Translations under genes and position numbers: made by a program | Virus record (IMG/VR): IMGVR_UViG_3300046170_000340 | Location: 1 to 38,244 of that record | Length of the DNA: 38,244 bases | Direction: 5' to 3' (one strand) | From: a virus | Shown here: in pieces, positions 23,075 through 30,541 of the stretch | Layout of the letters: every line of letters starts with the position of its first letter | Numbering within the stretch: position 1 is the stretch's first letter | The notes under the pieces: model-generated | Seen by the model: the letters and a program-made list of their open reading frames with translations, nothing else | What the model was told of the DNA's origin: nothing | Databases searched by the model: none

Positions 23075-23392
23075 TTAGTCATAGATATCTTTGTAAACGT
23101 TATCCATTTCAGGTCTAAAGCTTTCACTCTTCCGTGTGTTTACACCAATCTCTCGGTTACGTGATTGCTGAATGCCTTCACCATCAGGGTTAAATGCACC
23201 TGTGCCTGGAGCCTGTGGTGTAGAAGCAATAGGTCGCTTAGCGTCATAAGCACGCCGACCACGGAACGCTCGTGTGCGTCCTACTGCTTGAGCTCGTTCG
23301 CCATATGCACCGCTACTGTTGTATGCCTGCTTGTCTTGATCACTAAGCCTCCGCCTATCAACGGGTCCATTCTTGACACCAAATTTCTGCAC
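23075..23392 (-). CDS. Hypothetical basic protein (105 aa)
   Basis: Start GTG 23392 (no in-frame ATG is nearby). Low-complexity, Arg/Gly/Ala/Asn-rich, predicted disordered (DRRRLSDQDKQAYNSSGAYGERAQ, then GRTRAFRGRRAYDAKRP). No membrane segment or Cys. It could be a virion or scaffold-type protein by composition only. It is last in the minus-strand run beginning at the integrase side. Confidence 0.55.
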   Translation of the reverse strand: MQKFGVKNGPVDRRRLSDQDKQAYNSSGAYGERAQAVGRTRAFRGRRAYDAKRPIASTPQAPGTGAFNPDGEGIQQSRNREIGVNTRKSESFRPEMDNVYKDIYD

Positions 23393-23405
23393 GGCACTAC
23401 CTTCG

Positions 23406-23600
23406 TTATGTATCTATTGTACTGAAGTAATCTTCTCTAGGTATTACGTTGCCATCACATATGAGTTTGTCTAAGTAATCAATATCTGCTTGCTGTAGTT
23501 CTACATCATTGTCATACAGCCATTGCCATGCACTGTGGTACTCGTCCAATGAGTTGCATGGCAGTACTGCCAAACGCAATGCGCTTAGCTTCTTTGACAT
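23406..23600 (-). CDS. Small hypothetical protein (64 aa)
   Basis: ATG directly follows the previous gene's TGA. Acidic, helical, with ELQQADIDYLDKLICDGNVIPREDY. No family recognised. Confidence 0.6.
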   Translation of the reverse strand: MSKKLSALRLAVLPCNSLDEYHSAWQWLYDNDVELQQADIDYLDKLICDGNVIPREDYFSTIDT

Positions 23601-23811
23601 TCACAGACCCACTTCTTGGTTAAGCTTTTGCACTGCTTTAGCTACAGGCATCAGCGTAGCCATCAGCTTCTTAGGTGTTTCTGTTTCAATCAATTCAATC
23701 TTGCTTTCAAGCTCTGTAATCTTTGCGTCCTTCTCTTTAGTTTTGTAATCAGTAAACTTTATACTAAGCAGCAAGTGCTAGTACAGGTCCGACTATATAC
23801 TCTAGTGCCAT
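23601..23811 (-). CDS. Small membrane-anchored coiled-coil protein (frame-broken)
   Basis: With one base removed near 23765 it gives 69 aa: a hydrophobic N-terminal segment (MALEYIVGPVLALAA) followed by a charged coiled coil (DYKTKEKDAKITELESKIELIE) and ending NQEVGL. The stop abuts the next ATG, supporting the join. In the raw frame it ends after 15 codons. It may be a lysis accessory (spanin- or holin-like architecture), without specific evidence. Confidence 0.5.
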
Positions 23812-23845
23812 ATCTATTTGTTAGCTAGCGATAGTCTAGCCTAAA

Positions 23846-24173
23846 TTATCCAATCATAAGACCATCATCATCAAGGTCTTCGTTCTCATAACTCTCGTCA
23901 TCAATGTCAGTTGGCATCGGGTCATCTGACATCATCAGCAGGTCCATAAATGTCTCTTCACTAATGATTTCAGGCAGGCCATGTCTGCTGCTCGTCAATC
24001 TTAAACATGATGCCATTAGACATTAGTGTCTGTTGCACACCGTTCTTCTGCTCCATGCGTGACTTAAGCAGTCGCAAGCATGTCTTCTCCAATGCTGGGC
24101 GGCTCATACGATTGACTTCGTACCGTGCTCGTGTCAGTGCAAATCGTTGTTCTATCGATAGTGCTGCGTTCAT
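23846..24173 (-). CDS. Hypothetical protein, about 108 aa (frame-broken)
   Basis: ATG 24173 (MNAALSIEQRFALTRARYEVNRM), a helical N-terminal part to about residue 60 (KIDEQQT). One extra base near 23980 breaks the frame. The continuation GLPEIISEETFMDLLMMSDDPMPTDIDDE is very acidic and ends MIG at TAA 23846-23848. Family not recognised; its place next to HNH and small phage genes fits packaging-region accessory proteins. Confidence 0.55.
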
Positions 24174-24513
24174 CTAATTCTTCCTCAAATCTTTTGTTTG
24201 AAATCCATTCTTCAATTAATTCTTTTGCAGTCTCATTATAAAAAGACTGCTTTGAAACCATACTAACCAAGGTTGAGAACCTTTGGAGTGATTACACTCA
24301 AGGCAGCAAGGCAGTAAGTTGCTACGTAAGCTGCTTCCACCCTTTGACTTTCGGCTTTATGTGGTCCAGTGTGGTGGCACGTTGGCATCTGCAATAGCTA
24401 CAGAGCCCACCCCATCCATACTTAATTGACTTTTTAAATCTGCGCTTGGCTACTTGTTTAGATAAACAAGAGAGGTCGAACATTAGGTCCTTCCAGTCTT
24501 CAGCAATTCCCAT
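24064..24513 (-). CDS. HNH endonuclease (two frame breaks)
   Basis: ATG 24513. Helical start, then LCSYCRCQRATTLDHIKPKVKG with two CxxC-type cysteines and the DH of the HNH active site. After one extra base near 24339 it continues GSSLRSNLLPCCLECNHSKGS, giving the second CxxC and the N..H of the ββα-metal fold. A lost base near 24252 restores the original frame to SFYNETAKELIEEWISNKRFEEE. The end is uncertain: the frame runs to 24064 but overlaps the next gene, so the true stop may be near 24170. Phage HNH proteins near packaging genes can assist terminase; free-standing homing types are the alternative. Confidence 0.7.
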
Positions 24514-24579
24514 AGTTGTTATTAGGCAACTGCCTTAACTATAGTTATGTAACGTCTCTACTGTGTTTATGTAGTGATA

Positions 24580-24819
24580 TTAATTGCACTTCTTAGCAAC
24601 TAGTTGGTCCATCTTGTCTTCAATCCTAATGAGATGGTCCTCCATACGTAGCATTGCTGCTGTGAACTCCTGCTTAGGAGTGTATGTTTCAACTAACTTT
24701 AGCTCAAGCTTATCTACCTTGCTATCTAACAGAGTTACACGATGATTTACTTTATTAAAAAGCACAGCAGTACCTGTAACTACAGCAATAATAACGGGCA
24801 CGAATGTTTCAATCATCAT
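24580..24819 (-). CDS. Small membrane-anchored coiled-coil protein (79 aa)
   Basis: Start at ATG 24819 (MMIETFVPVIIAVVTGTAVLF): an N-terminal transmembrane helix at residues 3-21, then a long amphipathic coiled coil (NHRVTLLDSKVDKLELKLVE, MLRMEDHLIRIEDKMDQL). It overlaps the end of the upstream gene by about 11 bases. A holin-like or spanin-like lysis part is possible; virion membrane anchoring is an alternative. Confidence 0.6.
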   Translation of the reverse strand: MMIETFVPVIIAVVTGTAVLFNKVNHRVTLLDSKVDKLELKLVETYTPKQEFTAAMLRMEDHLIRIEDKMDQLVAKKCN

Positions 24820-25072
24820 TTTCCACAGCCTTATAGCTAGTTGAGATAGACCATCCGTCTTCACCAAACGTGCCGGTCTCTTTGGTTTCCCATTTGTCTT
24901 CAGCCTTTTCAACAGGCTGCGTTTCAATCCACTCTTCTTCTGCCGCATCAAGCTTATGCGGAAGGGTGGTGTAGAACTTCTTTGCTTGGATGGCACGCTG
25001 AATTCTCTCCAGGTCTGAGCGTGTGTCAAACCTGAAGATCCATTTCCCATCACTGGGAATATTGCCTAGTCC
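24809..25072 (-). CDS. Hypothetical protein, about 87 aa, start codon not found
   Basis: The frame opens after a TGA at 25079 with no ATG, GTG or TTG before GLGNIPSDGKWIFRFDTRSDLERIQRAI, a strongly protein-like region. The middle is basic and helical (AIQAKKFYTTLPHKLDAAEEEWIE), the end acidic (YKAVENDD). A 7-base homopolymer run lies at 25073-25079, so one miscounted base may hide the start. No family recognised. Confidence 0.5.
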   Translation of the reverse strand, partial: GLGNIPSDGKWIFRFDTRSDLERIQRAIQAKKFYTTLPHKLDAAEEEWIETQPVEKAEDKWETKETGTFGEDGWSISTSYKAVENDD

Positions 25073-25216
25073 TTTTTTTCAGAGCCCGGCTTCATGGTGT
25101 TCACTGCACTAAGCACAAGCTGAATCATGCTGTTCGGACTTCAATGGAGTCAGAGCAATGATTTCACTAGCAGCTGCAAGAACAATCCAGAAGATTGCTG
25201 ATTCTAGGATAGCCAT
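25066..25216 (-). CDS. Small hydrophobic protein (49 aa, frame-broken)
   Basis: ATG 25216: one transmembrane helix (ESAIFWIVLAAASEIIALTPLKS). With one base removed near 25136 the chain continues NSMIQLVLSAVNTMKPGSEKKD to TAG at 25066-25068. The raw frame ends sooner with an unrelated tail. It may be a holin or a membrane microprotein. The family is not firmly named. Confidence 0.55.
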
Positions 25217-25259
25217 TGTATTAATGAGGACTAACGTTATCTTTATTTTAACTACTAAA

Positions 25260-25366
25260 CTACGCTAACTACAGTAGTTTTCTATATATCTATTATTTAA
25301 TCCTACGTAGCTCCTATATATCTATTATTTAAAAACAGTATATAGGGATTAGCGTAGTTAGCGTAG
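25260..25366. repeat. Direct and inverted repeats flanking the integrase 3' end (attP-like)
   Basis: A 19-bp direct repeat CTATATATCTATTATTTAA occurs at 25282-25300 and 25314-25332. A 13-bp inverted pair, CTACGCTAACTAC at 25260-25272 and its complement at 25354-25366, encloses them; the right copy overlaps the last codons of the integrase. The TACGTAG at about 25303-25309 is a further palindrome. Such clustered repeats beside a tyrosine integrase resemble arm-type sites of a phage attachment region; a core identical to a host tRNA was not recognised. Confidence 0.55.
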
Positions 25367-26158
25367 CTTTTGTAGCTCGCCTACCTTTAGTACTGCCTGT
25401 TCTAGGTCCTCTAGGAATACATCACCATAGTCAGCCGTAGTTCCCTGAGGAGTATGTCCTACGAGACGCATGGCAATACTGTATTCAACGCCTGCTTTCC
25501 GCATTCGGTTGATGAAGTTATGACGAAGAGAATGTGCTGGATAACCAGTGCGGCGCTTCAGCTTTCTGCTCCACATATCTCCTGGTGAGTATGAGCTAGA
25601 GCTGCTATGTACTTTGAGTGCGTTCACAAACGGGATACAAGCAGGGTGAATAGGAACCTGCCTTACTGACTCCTCATTTTTTAATTTACGGATTTTGTTG
25701 TGCTTTAAATCAAAGTACGGAATCTCTTCATTAAGAACTATTTCTTCAGGCAAGATGCCTCCAATTTCACCTAAACGCATGCCGTGATGCCAGATACACA
25801 GGAACATAGGGTCTTTGTGAAACTCATGGAAGTAATTCCACGACTGTTGTGTGTACTTACGCTTTGACTTTGTGTAGTCTGCTCCTTGACCAAGCCAAGG
25901 GTTTGTGTCTACTAGCTTTGCTTTGATACCTACATTCCAAATTGATTGTAGAGAGGCAAGACGCATCTTCAAAGTGCCTCCACACCAGCTACCCCAAGGC
26001 TTTAGACGTTCCATCCTGTACCTTGTGACTTGAGCCTCGTCTATGTCTGACACCGCTAGTTCACCAATAGGGTCAACTGCATTTAGCCAGAGTTTGTATG
26101 TGCCCGGCTCAATAGGCTTGAGACGGTGTGCGAAATCCGCAAGTTCGTAGACGTTCAT
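25358..26158 (-). CDS. int: Tyrosine recombinase/integrase
   Basis: 266 aa. The N-terminal core-binding helical domain (residues 1-105) precedes the catalytic domain. Catalytic residues: Arg in HGMRLGE, Lys in the beta-hairpin region near NKIRKLKN, HSLRH (H-x-x-R), the His of VGHTPQGTT, and Tyr in ADYGDV. It performs site-specific integration and excision. An upstream in-frame TAA fixes the start at 26158. It has no long N-terminal arm-binding domain, so arm binding by the adjacent repeats may need another protein. Transcribed leftward, away from the barrel cassette. Confidence 0.92.
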   Translation of the reverse strand: MNVYELADFAHRLKPIEPGTYKLWLNAVDPIGELAVSDIDEAQVTRYRMERLKPWGSWCGGTLKMRLASLQSIWNVGIKAKLVDTNPWLGQGADYTKSKRKYTQQSWNYFHEFHKDPMFLCIWHHGMRLGEIGGILPEEIVLNEEIPYFDLKHNKIRKLKNEESVRQVPIHPACIPFVNALKVHSSSSSYSPGDMWSRKLKRRTGYPAHSLRHNFINRMRKAGVEYSIAMRLVGHTPQGTTADYGDVFLEDLEQAVLKVGELQKLR

Positions 26159-26262
26159 GAGTGGTTATAAACAACACCTGCTGGAATGCTACTGCTAAGT
26201 AACAAATAGTGTGGGTGTTGCACCACCACACCAACAGGCTTACCGGGATTGTACCACGTCAG

Positions 26263-26631
26263 TCAGGCTGCTTGGAGTACTGCTTGCCCTTTGGCTGTAT
26301 CAGCACGTTTCTTAGCAGTCGTGCGTGCGTACTGCTTGTCGCTCATAGCGTCACGCTTTTTCTTCGGCAGGTAACGCTCACCTGTTGCGCCTTTACCTTC
26401 TGTTGAATTCTTGCCTGACTTAGTACCCCAATCTTCCTTGGTCCACTTTTTCATCTTGTTATTTTTTGCAGAAGGTTTCTTACCTTCGTAGCCACCACCA
26501 CTGTCTTTGTAGTACTTGGTTGCAAGTTGCATAGCACGAGCAGAGTGCTTGCCACCCATCTTTGCTTTCGCTCTTGATTTAGCGGCAGCCCATTTCTTTG
26601 GGTCTTTCTTTGTTGCTACTCCATCAGCCAT
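26263..26631 (-). CDS. Basic DUF5872-like protein
   Basis: 122 aa from the internal ATG at 26631 (MADGVATKKDPKKW), which overlaps the previous small gene; the upstream ATG at 26643 is less likely. Very Lys-rich. C-terminal half: KKWTKEDWGTKSGKNSTEGKGATGERYLPKKKRDAM, the pattern of DUF5872 proteins common in cyanophages. Function unknown. A DNA-condensing or virion role would fit its charge but is inference. Confidence 0.75.
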   Translation of the reverse strand: MADGVATKKDPKKWAAAKSRAKAKMGGKHSARAMQLATKYYKDSGGGYEGKKPSAKNNKMKKWTKEDWGTKSGKNSTEGKGATGERYLPKKKRDAMSDKQYARTTAKKRADTAKGQAVLQAA

Positions 26632-26707
26632 GCTTACACCCACAGTCTTTTTTTACTTTGGCTTTCTTCTTATCGAGGAAAGCTTGTGCCTGTTGCTTTT
26701 TAGACAT
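26624..26707 (-). CDS. Tiny Lys-rich protein with CGC end (27 aa)
   Basis: ATG 26707 overlaps the previous gene's stop; the product MSKKQQAQAFLDKKKAKVKK then ends in CGC-KHG. It is a short paralogue of the adjacent 46-aa protein (shared MSK..AQ.FL.KKKA). The Cys pair and His could bind a metal. Confidence 0.5.
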   Translation of the reverse strand: MSKKQQAQAFLDKKKAKVKKDCGCKHG

Positions 26708-26847
26708 TAGCCTCGTCTGGTTCCACCAAACGGATTACCTTTGAGATTATCTTTAGCCTTATCAGCTTTAGACTTTTGCTCATCTTTTTTAGCTTTGGCT
26801 TCTGCTTTCTTTTTCTCAAGAAAGTCTTGTGCTTTTTCTTTAGACAT
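26707..26847 (-). CDS. Small Lys-rich protein (46 aa)
   Basis: ATG 26847, product begins MSKEKAQDFLEKKKAEAKAK and ends GGTRRG; strongly charged and helical. Paralogue of the next 27-aa gene. Family not recognised. A longer frame on the same strand (26700-26936) is a shadow. Confidence 0.55.
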   Translation of the reverse strand: MSKEKAQDFLEKKKAEAKAKKDEQKSKADKAKDNLKGNPFGGTRRG

Positions 26848-26850
26848 GGA

Positions 26851-27150
26851 TTAACAGTTCCAACGTTTACGTGCTGCTTTACCGCGTTCACCAGTCCAGC
26901 CACGTGAGCGAGCACAGAATGATTTCTTGCGGGCACCTGCTTTAGTACCAGGCTTACCGTTAGGAGCAGGAGCTTTTAAATTGCTACCAGTTCTACGGTT
27001 AATAGATGCACGACCTTTAGCAGTCAGTCCTGCGCCTTCTTTAACAGATAGTTTATGTCCGCCTTTAACGGTCATACCATCCATAGCACCTTTCTTTTTG
27101 CTCTTGCCGTGAGCTTGTGCTTTTGATTTAGCGGCAGCCCTATCAGCCAT
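26851..27150 (-). CDS. Basic DUF6321-like protein
   Basis: 99 aa, Lys/Arg/Gly-rich. A GAMDGMTVKGGHKLSVKEG segment is followed by GLTAKGRASINRRTGSNLKAPAP and AGARKKSFCARSRGWTGERGKAARKRWNC. The MTVKGGHK and KSFCARS patterns match the phage DUF6321 type. Function unknown; the composition suggests nucleic-acid contact. It heads the cluster of basic small proteins. Confidence 0.75.
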   Translation of the reverse strand: MADRAAAKSKAQAHGKSKKKGAMDGMTVKGGHKLSVKEGAGLTAKGRASINRRTGSNLKAPAPNGKPGTKAGARKKSFCARSRGWTGERGKAARKRWNC

Positions 27151-27181
27151 GAGTTATTAACAGATGCTTTATATAGTTTAG

Positions 27182-27403
27182 CTAAAAATCTTCATCACTT
27201 TTGTCTTTTTTCTCTTGTACTTTAGTAATGCCGTAGCTAGCAAGCACTGTTGTGACTAGTGAGCTGATAAAAGCAGAGTCAACACTTTTAGCCATGCCAA
27301 AGTAACTCGCTGTGAGTACAGCAAGCGACCACGTCAGTACACCAGCAGGGATGATGTTATGAAATAGTTGTCGTATTATATTGTTCTTTTTAGGATTGTC
27401 CAT
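27182..27403 (-). CDS. Holin candidate (73 aa)
   Basis: A short basic N-terminus, two hydrophobic segments (IIPAGVLTWSLAVLTASYFG, residues 17-36; FISSLVTTVLASYGI, residues 45-59) and a charged, Lys/Asp-rich C-terminus (KVQEKKDKSDEDF). This two-helix topology with a charged tail suits a class II holin, which would release the GH19 endolysin encoded at 29.3 kb. No sequence-family signature is available to me. Confidence 0.5.
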   Translation of the reverse strand: MDNPKKNNIIRQLFHNIIPAGVLTWSLAVLTASYFGMAKSVDSAFISSLVTTVLASYGITKVQEKKDKSDEDF

Positions 27404-27456
27404 GAGGATACAGTGAGAAAAAGATACAATAGTTAAAGCAACTTGTAAGCAGATGT

Positions 27457-27843
27457 ATGTATCGCCTACTTCTATTATTGCTGATTGCTGGACCTGTTAG
27501 CGCACAATCAGTGACGCCTAATTTTACGACTGGGTCTATGACACAGACAGTTACTGCTACTCAAGAAGTGACTGAAACGATTGCTATTGAACGGTTTGGC
27601 GGTGCTGTGAATACTTGGAACGGAGATAACGTACAGCCAGTACAGGACGCTACTGCTACTAGCCCTACTACTGGAACTATTGATATTACAAGTAGCAGTG
27701 CCGAGTTTTATGTCGTAGATCCTTCACAGCCATGGCAACTAGAGATAATCACACGAGCAGCAGGTCTAGTAGAGACAGAAGATGTGACAAGAACAATCGA
27801 AACAAACACTACTACCAATACTTTATCGGTCTTCTCGCAATAG
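27457..27843 (+). CDS. Exported beta-rich hypothetical protein (128 aa)
   Basis: Signal peptide in residues 1-16 (MYRLLLLLLIAGPVSA, then QSV). The mature protein is Thr/Val/Ser-rich and beta-predicted (SMTQTVTATQEVTETIAIERFGG), with no Cys. The C-terminal 37 codons overlap the next gene in another frame. No family recognised. Divergent from the holin candidate at 27403. Confidence 0.6.
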   Translation: MYRLLLLLLIAGPVSAQSVTPNFTTGSMTQTVTATQEVTETIAIERFGGAVNTWNGDNVQPVQDATATSPTTGTIDITSSSAEFYVVDPSQPWQLEIITRAAGLVETEDVTRTIETNTTTNTLSVFSQ

Positions 27844-28310
27844 TTTGCTGTAGTCCTGCTTGGGCTGAAGGTAATACGAGTGTCGCTGCTAATCCTGTTG
27901 CTGCTATCAGTGGGTCTGTTGCTAACCAAGCTGTACAGATTAATCAAGGCTCATTAAGTACACAATCGTTTGCTACGGGGCACTACTGTAATGGTCCAGT
28001 TATTAGCATTACTCCTTATTATTTACAGACTGAGTCTTTCACTTCTGTGTATGCAACCAACAGAAACTATGGGGGACAAATTAGTCTATCGATGCCCTTG
28101 GACGGTAGTTCAGTAGAGCTGTGTAAAGCATTAGCGAGACAGAGGTTAGAGAAGGGACGGTTGGACTATGAGCTTGTGCGTATTAAAGAGTGCATTAATA
28201 TTCATCAGAGTGGTTATCAGATACATTCGGCTAGTCCGTTTTATGCGATTTGCGCCGATGTTCTAGTCGCTGACGAGCCCACGTCGGCTGAGGCTTCCCC
28301 CGAGCTTTAG
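27732..28310 (+). CDS. Exported hypothetical protein (192 aa)
   Basis: ATG 27732 overlaps the previous gene by 112 bases. An unusually long, basic 26-residue leader precedes a hydrophobic core (YYQYFIGLLAIVCCSPAWA, likely cleavage after AWA). The mature part is Asn/Gln/Ser-rich, with paired Cys (HYCNGPVI, ELCKALARQRL, KECINI, YAICADV). No family recognised. No other ATG, GTG or TTG lies before the hydrophobic core, which supports the overlapping start. Its 3' end overlaps a convergent minus-strand gene. Confidence 0.55.
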   Translation: MATRDNHTSSRSSRDRRCDKNNRNKHYYQYFIGLLAIVCCSPAWAEGNTSVAANPVAAISGSVANQAVQINQGSLSTQSFATGHYCNGPVISITPYYLQTESFTSVYATNRNYGGQISLSMPLDGSSVELCKALARQRLEKGRLDYELVRIKECINIHQSGYQIHSASPFYAICADVLVADEPTSAEASPEL

Positions 28311-28793
28311 ATAGCTTCTTGAGAATGATTTTCAATAAGGGCTTAATGAGCTTCAAAAGGTAATCAAAAAAACTTTTACCTACTAATGCAGGCACCTACA
28401 GAAGCAACAGCTGCGACAGTTGCTGTCACTGAAGTTGTAATCATTACTTCGTTACTAGGTAAAGGTATCTCTACTTCAGTTAGTGGAATAATGATTACGT
28501 TGTCTACTGCTTCTTCTTTCTCAGGTGGTACTACAGGCAGAGGTGGTAGCTCTGGTGTAATCGTAGGTGGTATCTGTGGTGCTGGCTGAACTGGTGGCGG
28601 CTTACTTACGGGCTCTTCTGTAGGTTCAGGTTTAGGTTCTGTTTGCGGAACTCCTGGTCCTGGTATATCTCTTATGCGTGGAGGTATTGGTGTCCATCGT
28701 GGTGTATTGACCAGTGGCATATCCAAGGTTGGACCTGGTATTTGAAACGCACTTGGTAAAGGGAATTGGTGGTAGCAGTGGTGCTACTTCCAT
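28231..28793 (-). CDS. Proline-rich membrane protein (two frame breaks)
   Basis: ATG 28793 (MEVAPLLPPFPLPSAFQIPGPTL after removing one base near 28766). A Pro-rich region (many PxP and PPP, residues 35-90) leads into VEIPLPSNEVMITTSVTATVAAVASVGAC, a membrane-like helix. The raw frame stops at 28376. Removing one base near 28387 continues LVGKSFFDYLLKLIKPLLKIILKKLSKARG, a basic amphipathic tail, to TAG 28231-28233. About 186 aa. It could be a lysis or virion protein spanning the membrane. The last 80 bases are antisense to the gene at 27732-28310. Confidence 0.6.
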
Positions 28794-28924
28794 TGGTCAG
28801 TCATCGGGTCTTCCCCACCCTCAGCTATTGCTACAGCACGCCGATAGAAATAGCAGTCGGTTTTATCTGCTTCTTCTAAAGCTACTTTTACTTTCTCCCA
28901 GTTGGTGCGTTCTGCTTCACTCAT
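28784..28924 (-). CDS. Small acidic hypothetical protein (46 aa)
   Basis: ATG 28924 overlaps the previous TGA (ATGA). Helical, Glu-rich, two Trp; ends GEDPMTDQWK. Its end overlaps the next minus gene's ATG by 10 bases. The family is not recognised. Confidence 0.6.
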   Translation of the reverse strand: MSEAERTNWEKVKVALEEADKTDCYFYRRAVAIAEGGEDPMTDQWK

Positions 28925-29193
28925 TCGTTTGCTTTGATAAAGTCCATTTCAGCGTGCATCAGGTCACTAAGGTTAGAGACTTGAGCACAGCAGTTTTTGA
29001 TTAGCCCACGCTGATTAGCAGTGAGGTTGTCAGCATCTATTGCGTCTTCTGATAGCACGTTGGCGACATCACCCATTGCCATAATGATTGCTGGCATTCC
29101 CCACTTTTCTACGAGACCAGACATTACAGAGAGCAGTGGATTAGAACCACTCTCGACAATCTTCCAGAAATTTGCTCGTTCTTCAGTGGTCAT
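28921..29193 (-). CDS. Hypothetical protein (90 aa)
   Basis: ATG 29193; all-helical, with a moderately hydrophobic central part (MPAIIMAMGDVANVL) and NLTANQRGLIKNCCAQVSNLSDLMHAEMDF. No signal peptide. Stop couples to the next gene. Head of a three-gene minus-strand group. The family is not recognised. Confidence 0.6.
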   Translation of the reverse strand: MTTEERANFWKIVESGSNPLLSVMSGLVEKWGMPAIIMAMGDVANVLSEDAIDADNLTANQRGLIKNCCAQVSNLSDLMHAEMDFIKANE

Positions 29194-29253
29194 AATGTAG
29201 CCCTATGTTAATACTATTCTAAAGTAGAATGTGACAATAGAGTTATATTTATT

Positions 29254-29970
29254 ATGCCTGAAATTTCTGTAGATGAGTTTGTTAATTTCTTCAAATATTA
29301 TAAGGATGAGCCACATCAGCGAGCAGGTGTTAAGGAGCTCTACCGTTACTTAGATTTGATTAGTAAAGATGAGACATCATCTTGGATTAAAATCTATCGT
29401 GAAGGACCGAAGAAAGAAGCACCAGTTAAGACTGCTGATGAAGTTTATGTAACCAAAGCACAGTTGGCTGCTATCTGGGGATGCTCTGCTGATTTAATCC
29501 ACGACTACGAAATTGATGAGATGAACTCGTGCTTGGAAAAGTATGAGATTACAACTGCTCCACGCATCCGTCACTTCCTATCACAGACAGGACACGAGAG
29601 TGGTGGCGGTCGTTATAAGAAAGAGATTGCCAGTGGTGAAGCGTATAACGGTCGTGATGACTTAGGTAATACATCACCTGGTGATGGTCCTAAGTACAAA
29701 GGTGCGGGCTACATCCAGCTGACTGGGAAATACAACTACTCACGATTGGCGGAGTATCTAGGTGACCCCCGTGTGATGGAAGGTGTTGAGTATGTAGCAG
29801 AAAACCTGCCGTTTACATCAGCAGGTTACTGGTGGGAAGACAACCGTATGAACGAGTTGATTGATAGTGGCGCTGATGTTTATCAGGTAACTCAACGAAT
29901 TAACGGCGGTCAGAACGGCATCGATGACCGTATTCGTTACTATAATATTTGCTTACAACAGATTAAATAA
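29254..29970 (+). CDS. GH19-type endolysin (chitinase-like muramidase)
   Basis: 238 aa. Residues 1-80 are a non-catalytic extension, possibly a wall-binding or regulatory part. The catalytic domain starts near residue 85: RIRHFLSQTGHESGGGRYKKE (GHES, with catalytic Glu), then GDGPKYKGAGYIQLTGKYNYSRLAEYLGDP (the GxGYIQLTG signature), then SAGYWW and RINGGQNGIDDR. GH19 phage proteins cut peptidoglycan glycan for lysis. No signal peptide, so a holin is needed; candidates are encoded at 27.2 and 24.6-25.2 kb on the opposite strand. Confidence 0.93.
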   Translation: MPEISVDEFVNFFKYYKDEPHQRAGVKELYRYLDLISKDETSSWIKIYREGPKKEAPVKTADEVYVTKAQLAAIWGCSADLIHDYEIDEMNSCLEKYEITTAPRIRHFLSQTGHESGGGRYKKEIASGEAYNGRDDLGNTSPGDGPKYKGAGYIQLTGKYNYSRLAEYLGDPRVMEGVEYVAENLPFTSAGYWWEDNRMNELIDSGADVYQVTQRINGGQNGIDDRIRYYNICLQQIK

Positions 29971-30026
29971 GCACCTCACTATGTAATGTGAATGGAGTTA
30001 TAATAGGGATATAGATGAGATAAACT

Positions 30027-30512
30027 ATGTCCCAAAAAATATGGAAAATTATTCCAGAGTTTGAAAACTACGAAGTAAGTAATCACGCAGAAGTTAGAAG
30101 AGTAGGAAGCACTACGCTTAAGACTATTACTATTGAAAAGCGAAGAGGATATTCTGTCGTTCAGCTTTGGAAAAATAACAAAGGTAGAACTTTTCTTTTA
30201 CATAGATTGGTCGGTCAAGCGTTTGTTGAAGGCGACCAATCACTTACGATAGACCACAAAGATACAAACAAGCGGAATAATCTGCCGAGCAACCTGGAGT
30301 ATGTGACTAGAGCAGTTAATACTGAACGCCAGCACGCTGAAGGCTTAGCCAGTGATGTTACCCAGTTCAAGCATACAAAGATAATGCCCGACCAGTACGA
30401 ATGTATTATTGAGCGCTTTGACGAAGGTGAGCCTTGTTCGTTTATTTGCCTTGATTTTGATTGCTGTAGAACCTTAATCAACTGGATAGTACGAGAGCCC
30501 AAACTTGCGTGA
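30027..30512 (+). CDS. NUMOD4/HNH homing-type endonuclease
   Basis: 161 aa. N-terminal NUMOD4 (KIWKIIPEFENYEVSNHAEVRRV), then LHRLVGQAFVEGDQSLTIDHKDTNKRNNLPSNLEYVTRAVNTERQHA, the HNH core with L..R..AF, DH, N..NLE. The remaining 40 residues may hold a DNA-recognition helix (CEPCSFICLDFD-like region). Free-standing mobile endonuclease, placed between the endolysin and tail genes. Not inserted in an intron as far as can be seen. Confidence 0.88.
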   Translation: MSQKIWKIIPEFENYEVSNHAEVRRVGSTTLKTITIEKRRGYSVVQLWKNNKGRTFLLHRLVGQAFVEGDQSLTIDHKDTNKRNNLPSNLEYVTRAVNTERQHAEGLASDVTQFKHTKIMPDQYECIIERFDEGEPCSFICLDFDCCRTLINWIVREPKLA

Positions 30513-30524
30513 AGTCAGGGCTCT
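30494..30524. terminator. Inverted repeat between convergent genes
   Basis: AGAGCCC at 30494-30500 and GGGCTCT at 30518-30524 pair over 7 bp. It lies between the plus-strand HNH gene and the end of the long minus-strand tail gene at 30542. There is no strong U-run on either side. Confidence 0.4.
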
Positions 30525-30541
30525 GCTTGCCTCGAACAAAT

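Noticed and set aside
24580-25053. A 157-aa minus-strand frame as one protein.
   Set aside because: Its first half is a Lys/Arg/Ser-rich shadow of the adjacent 24809-25072 gene; only the part from ATG 24819 looks like a protein.
25258-25370. Short repeats as a CRISPR array.
   Set aside because: Only two copies of one repeat with a 13-base spacer, next to an integrase; no cas genes.
26700-26936. A 78-aa minus-strand frame rich in Lys.
   Set aside because: It is a frame shadow of the 46-aa gene and of the DUF6321-like gene, which have better junctions.
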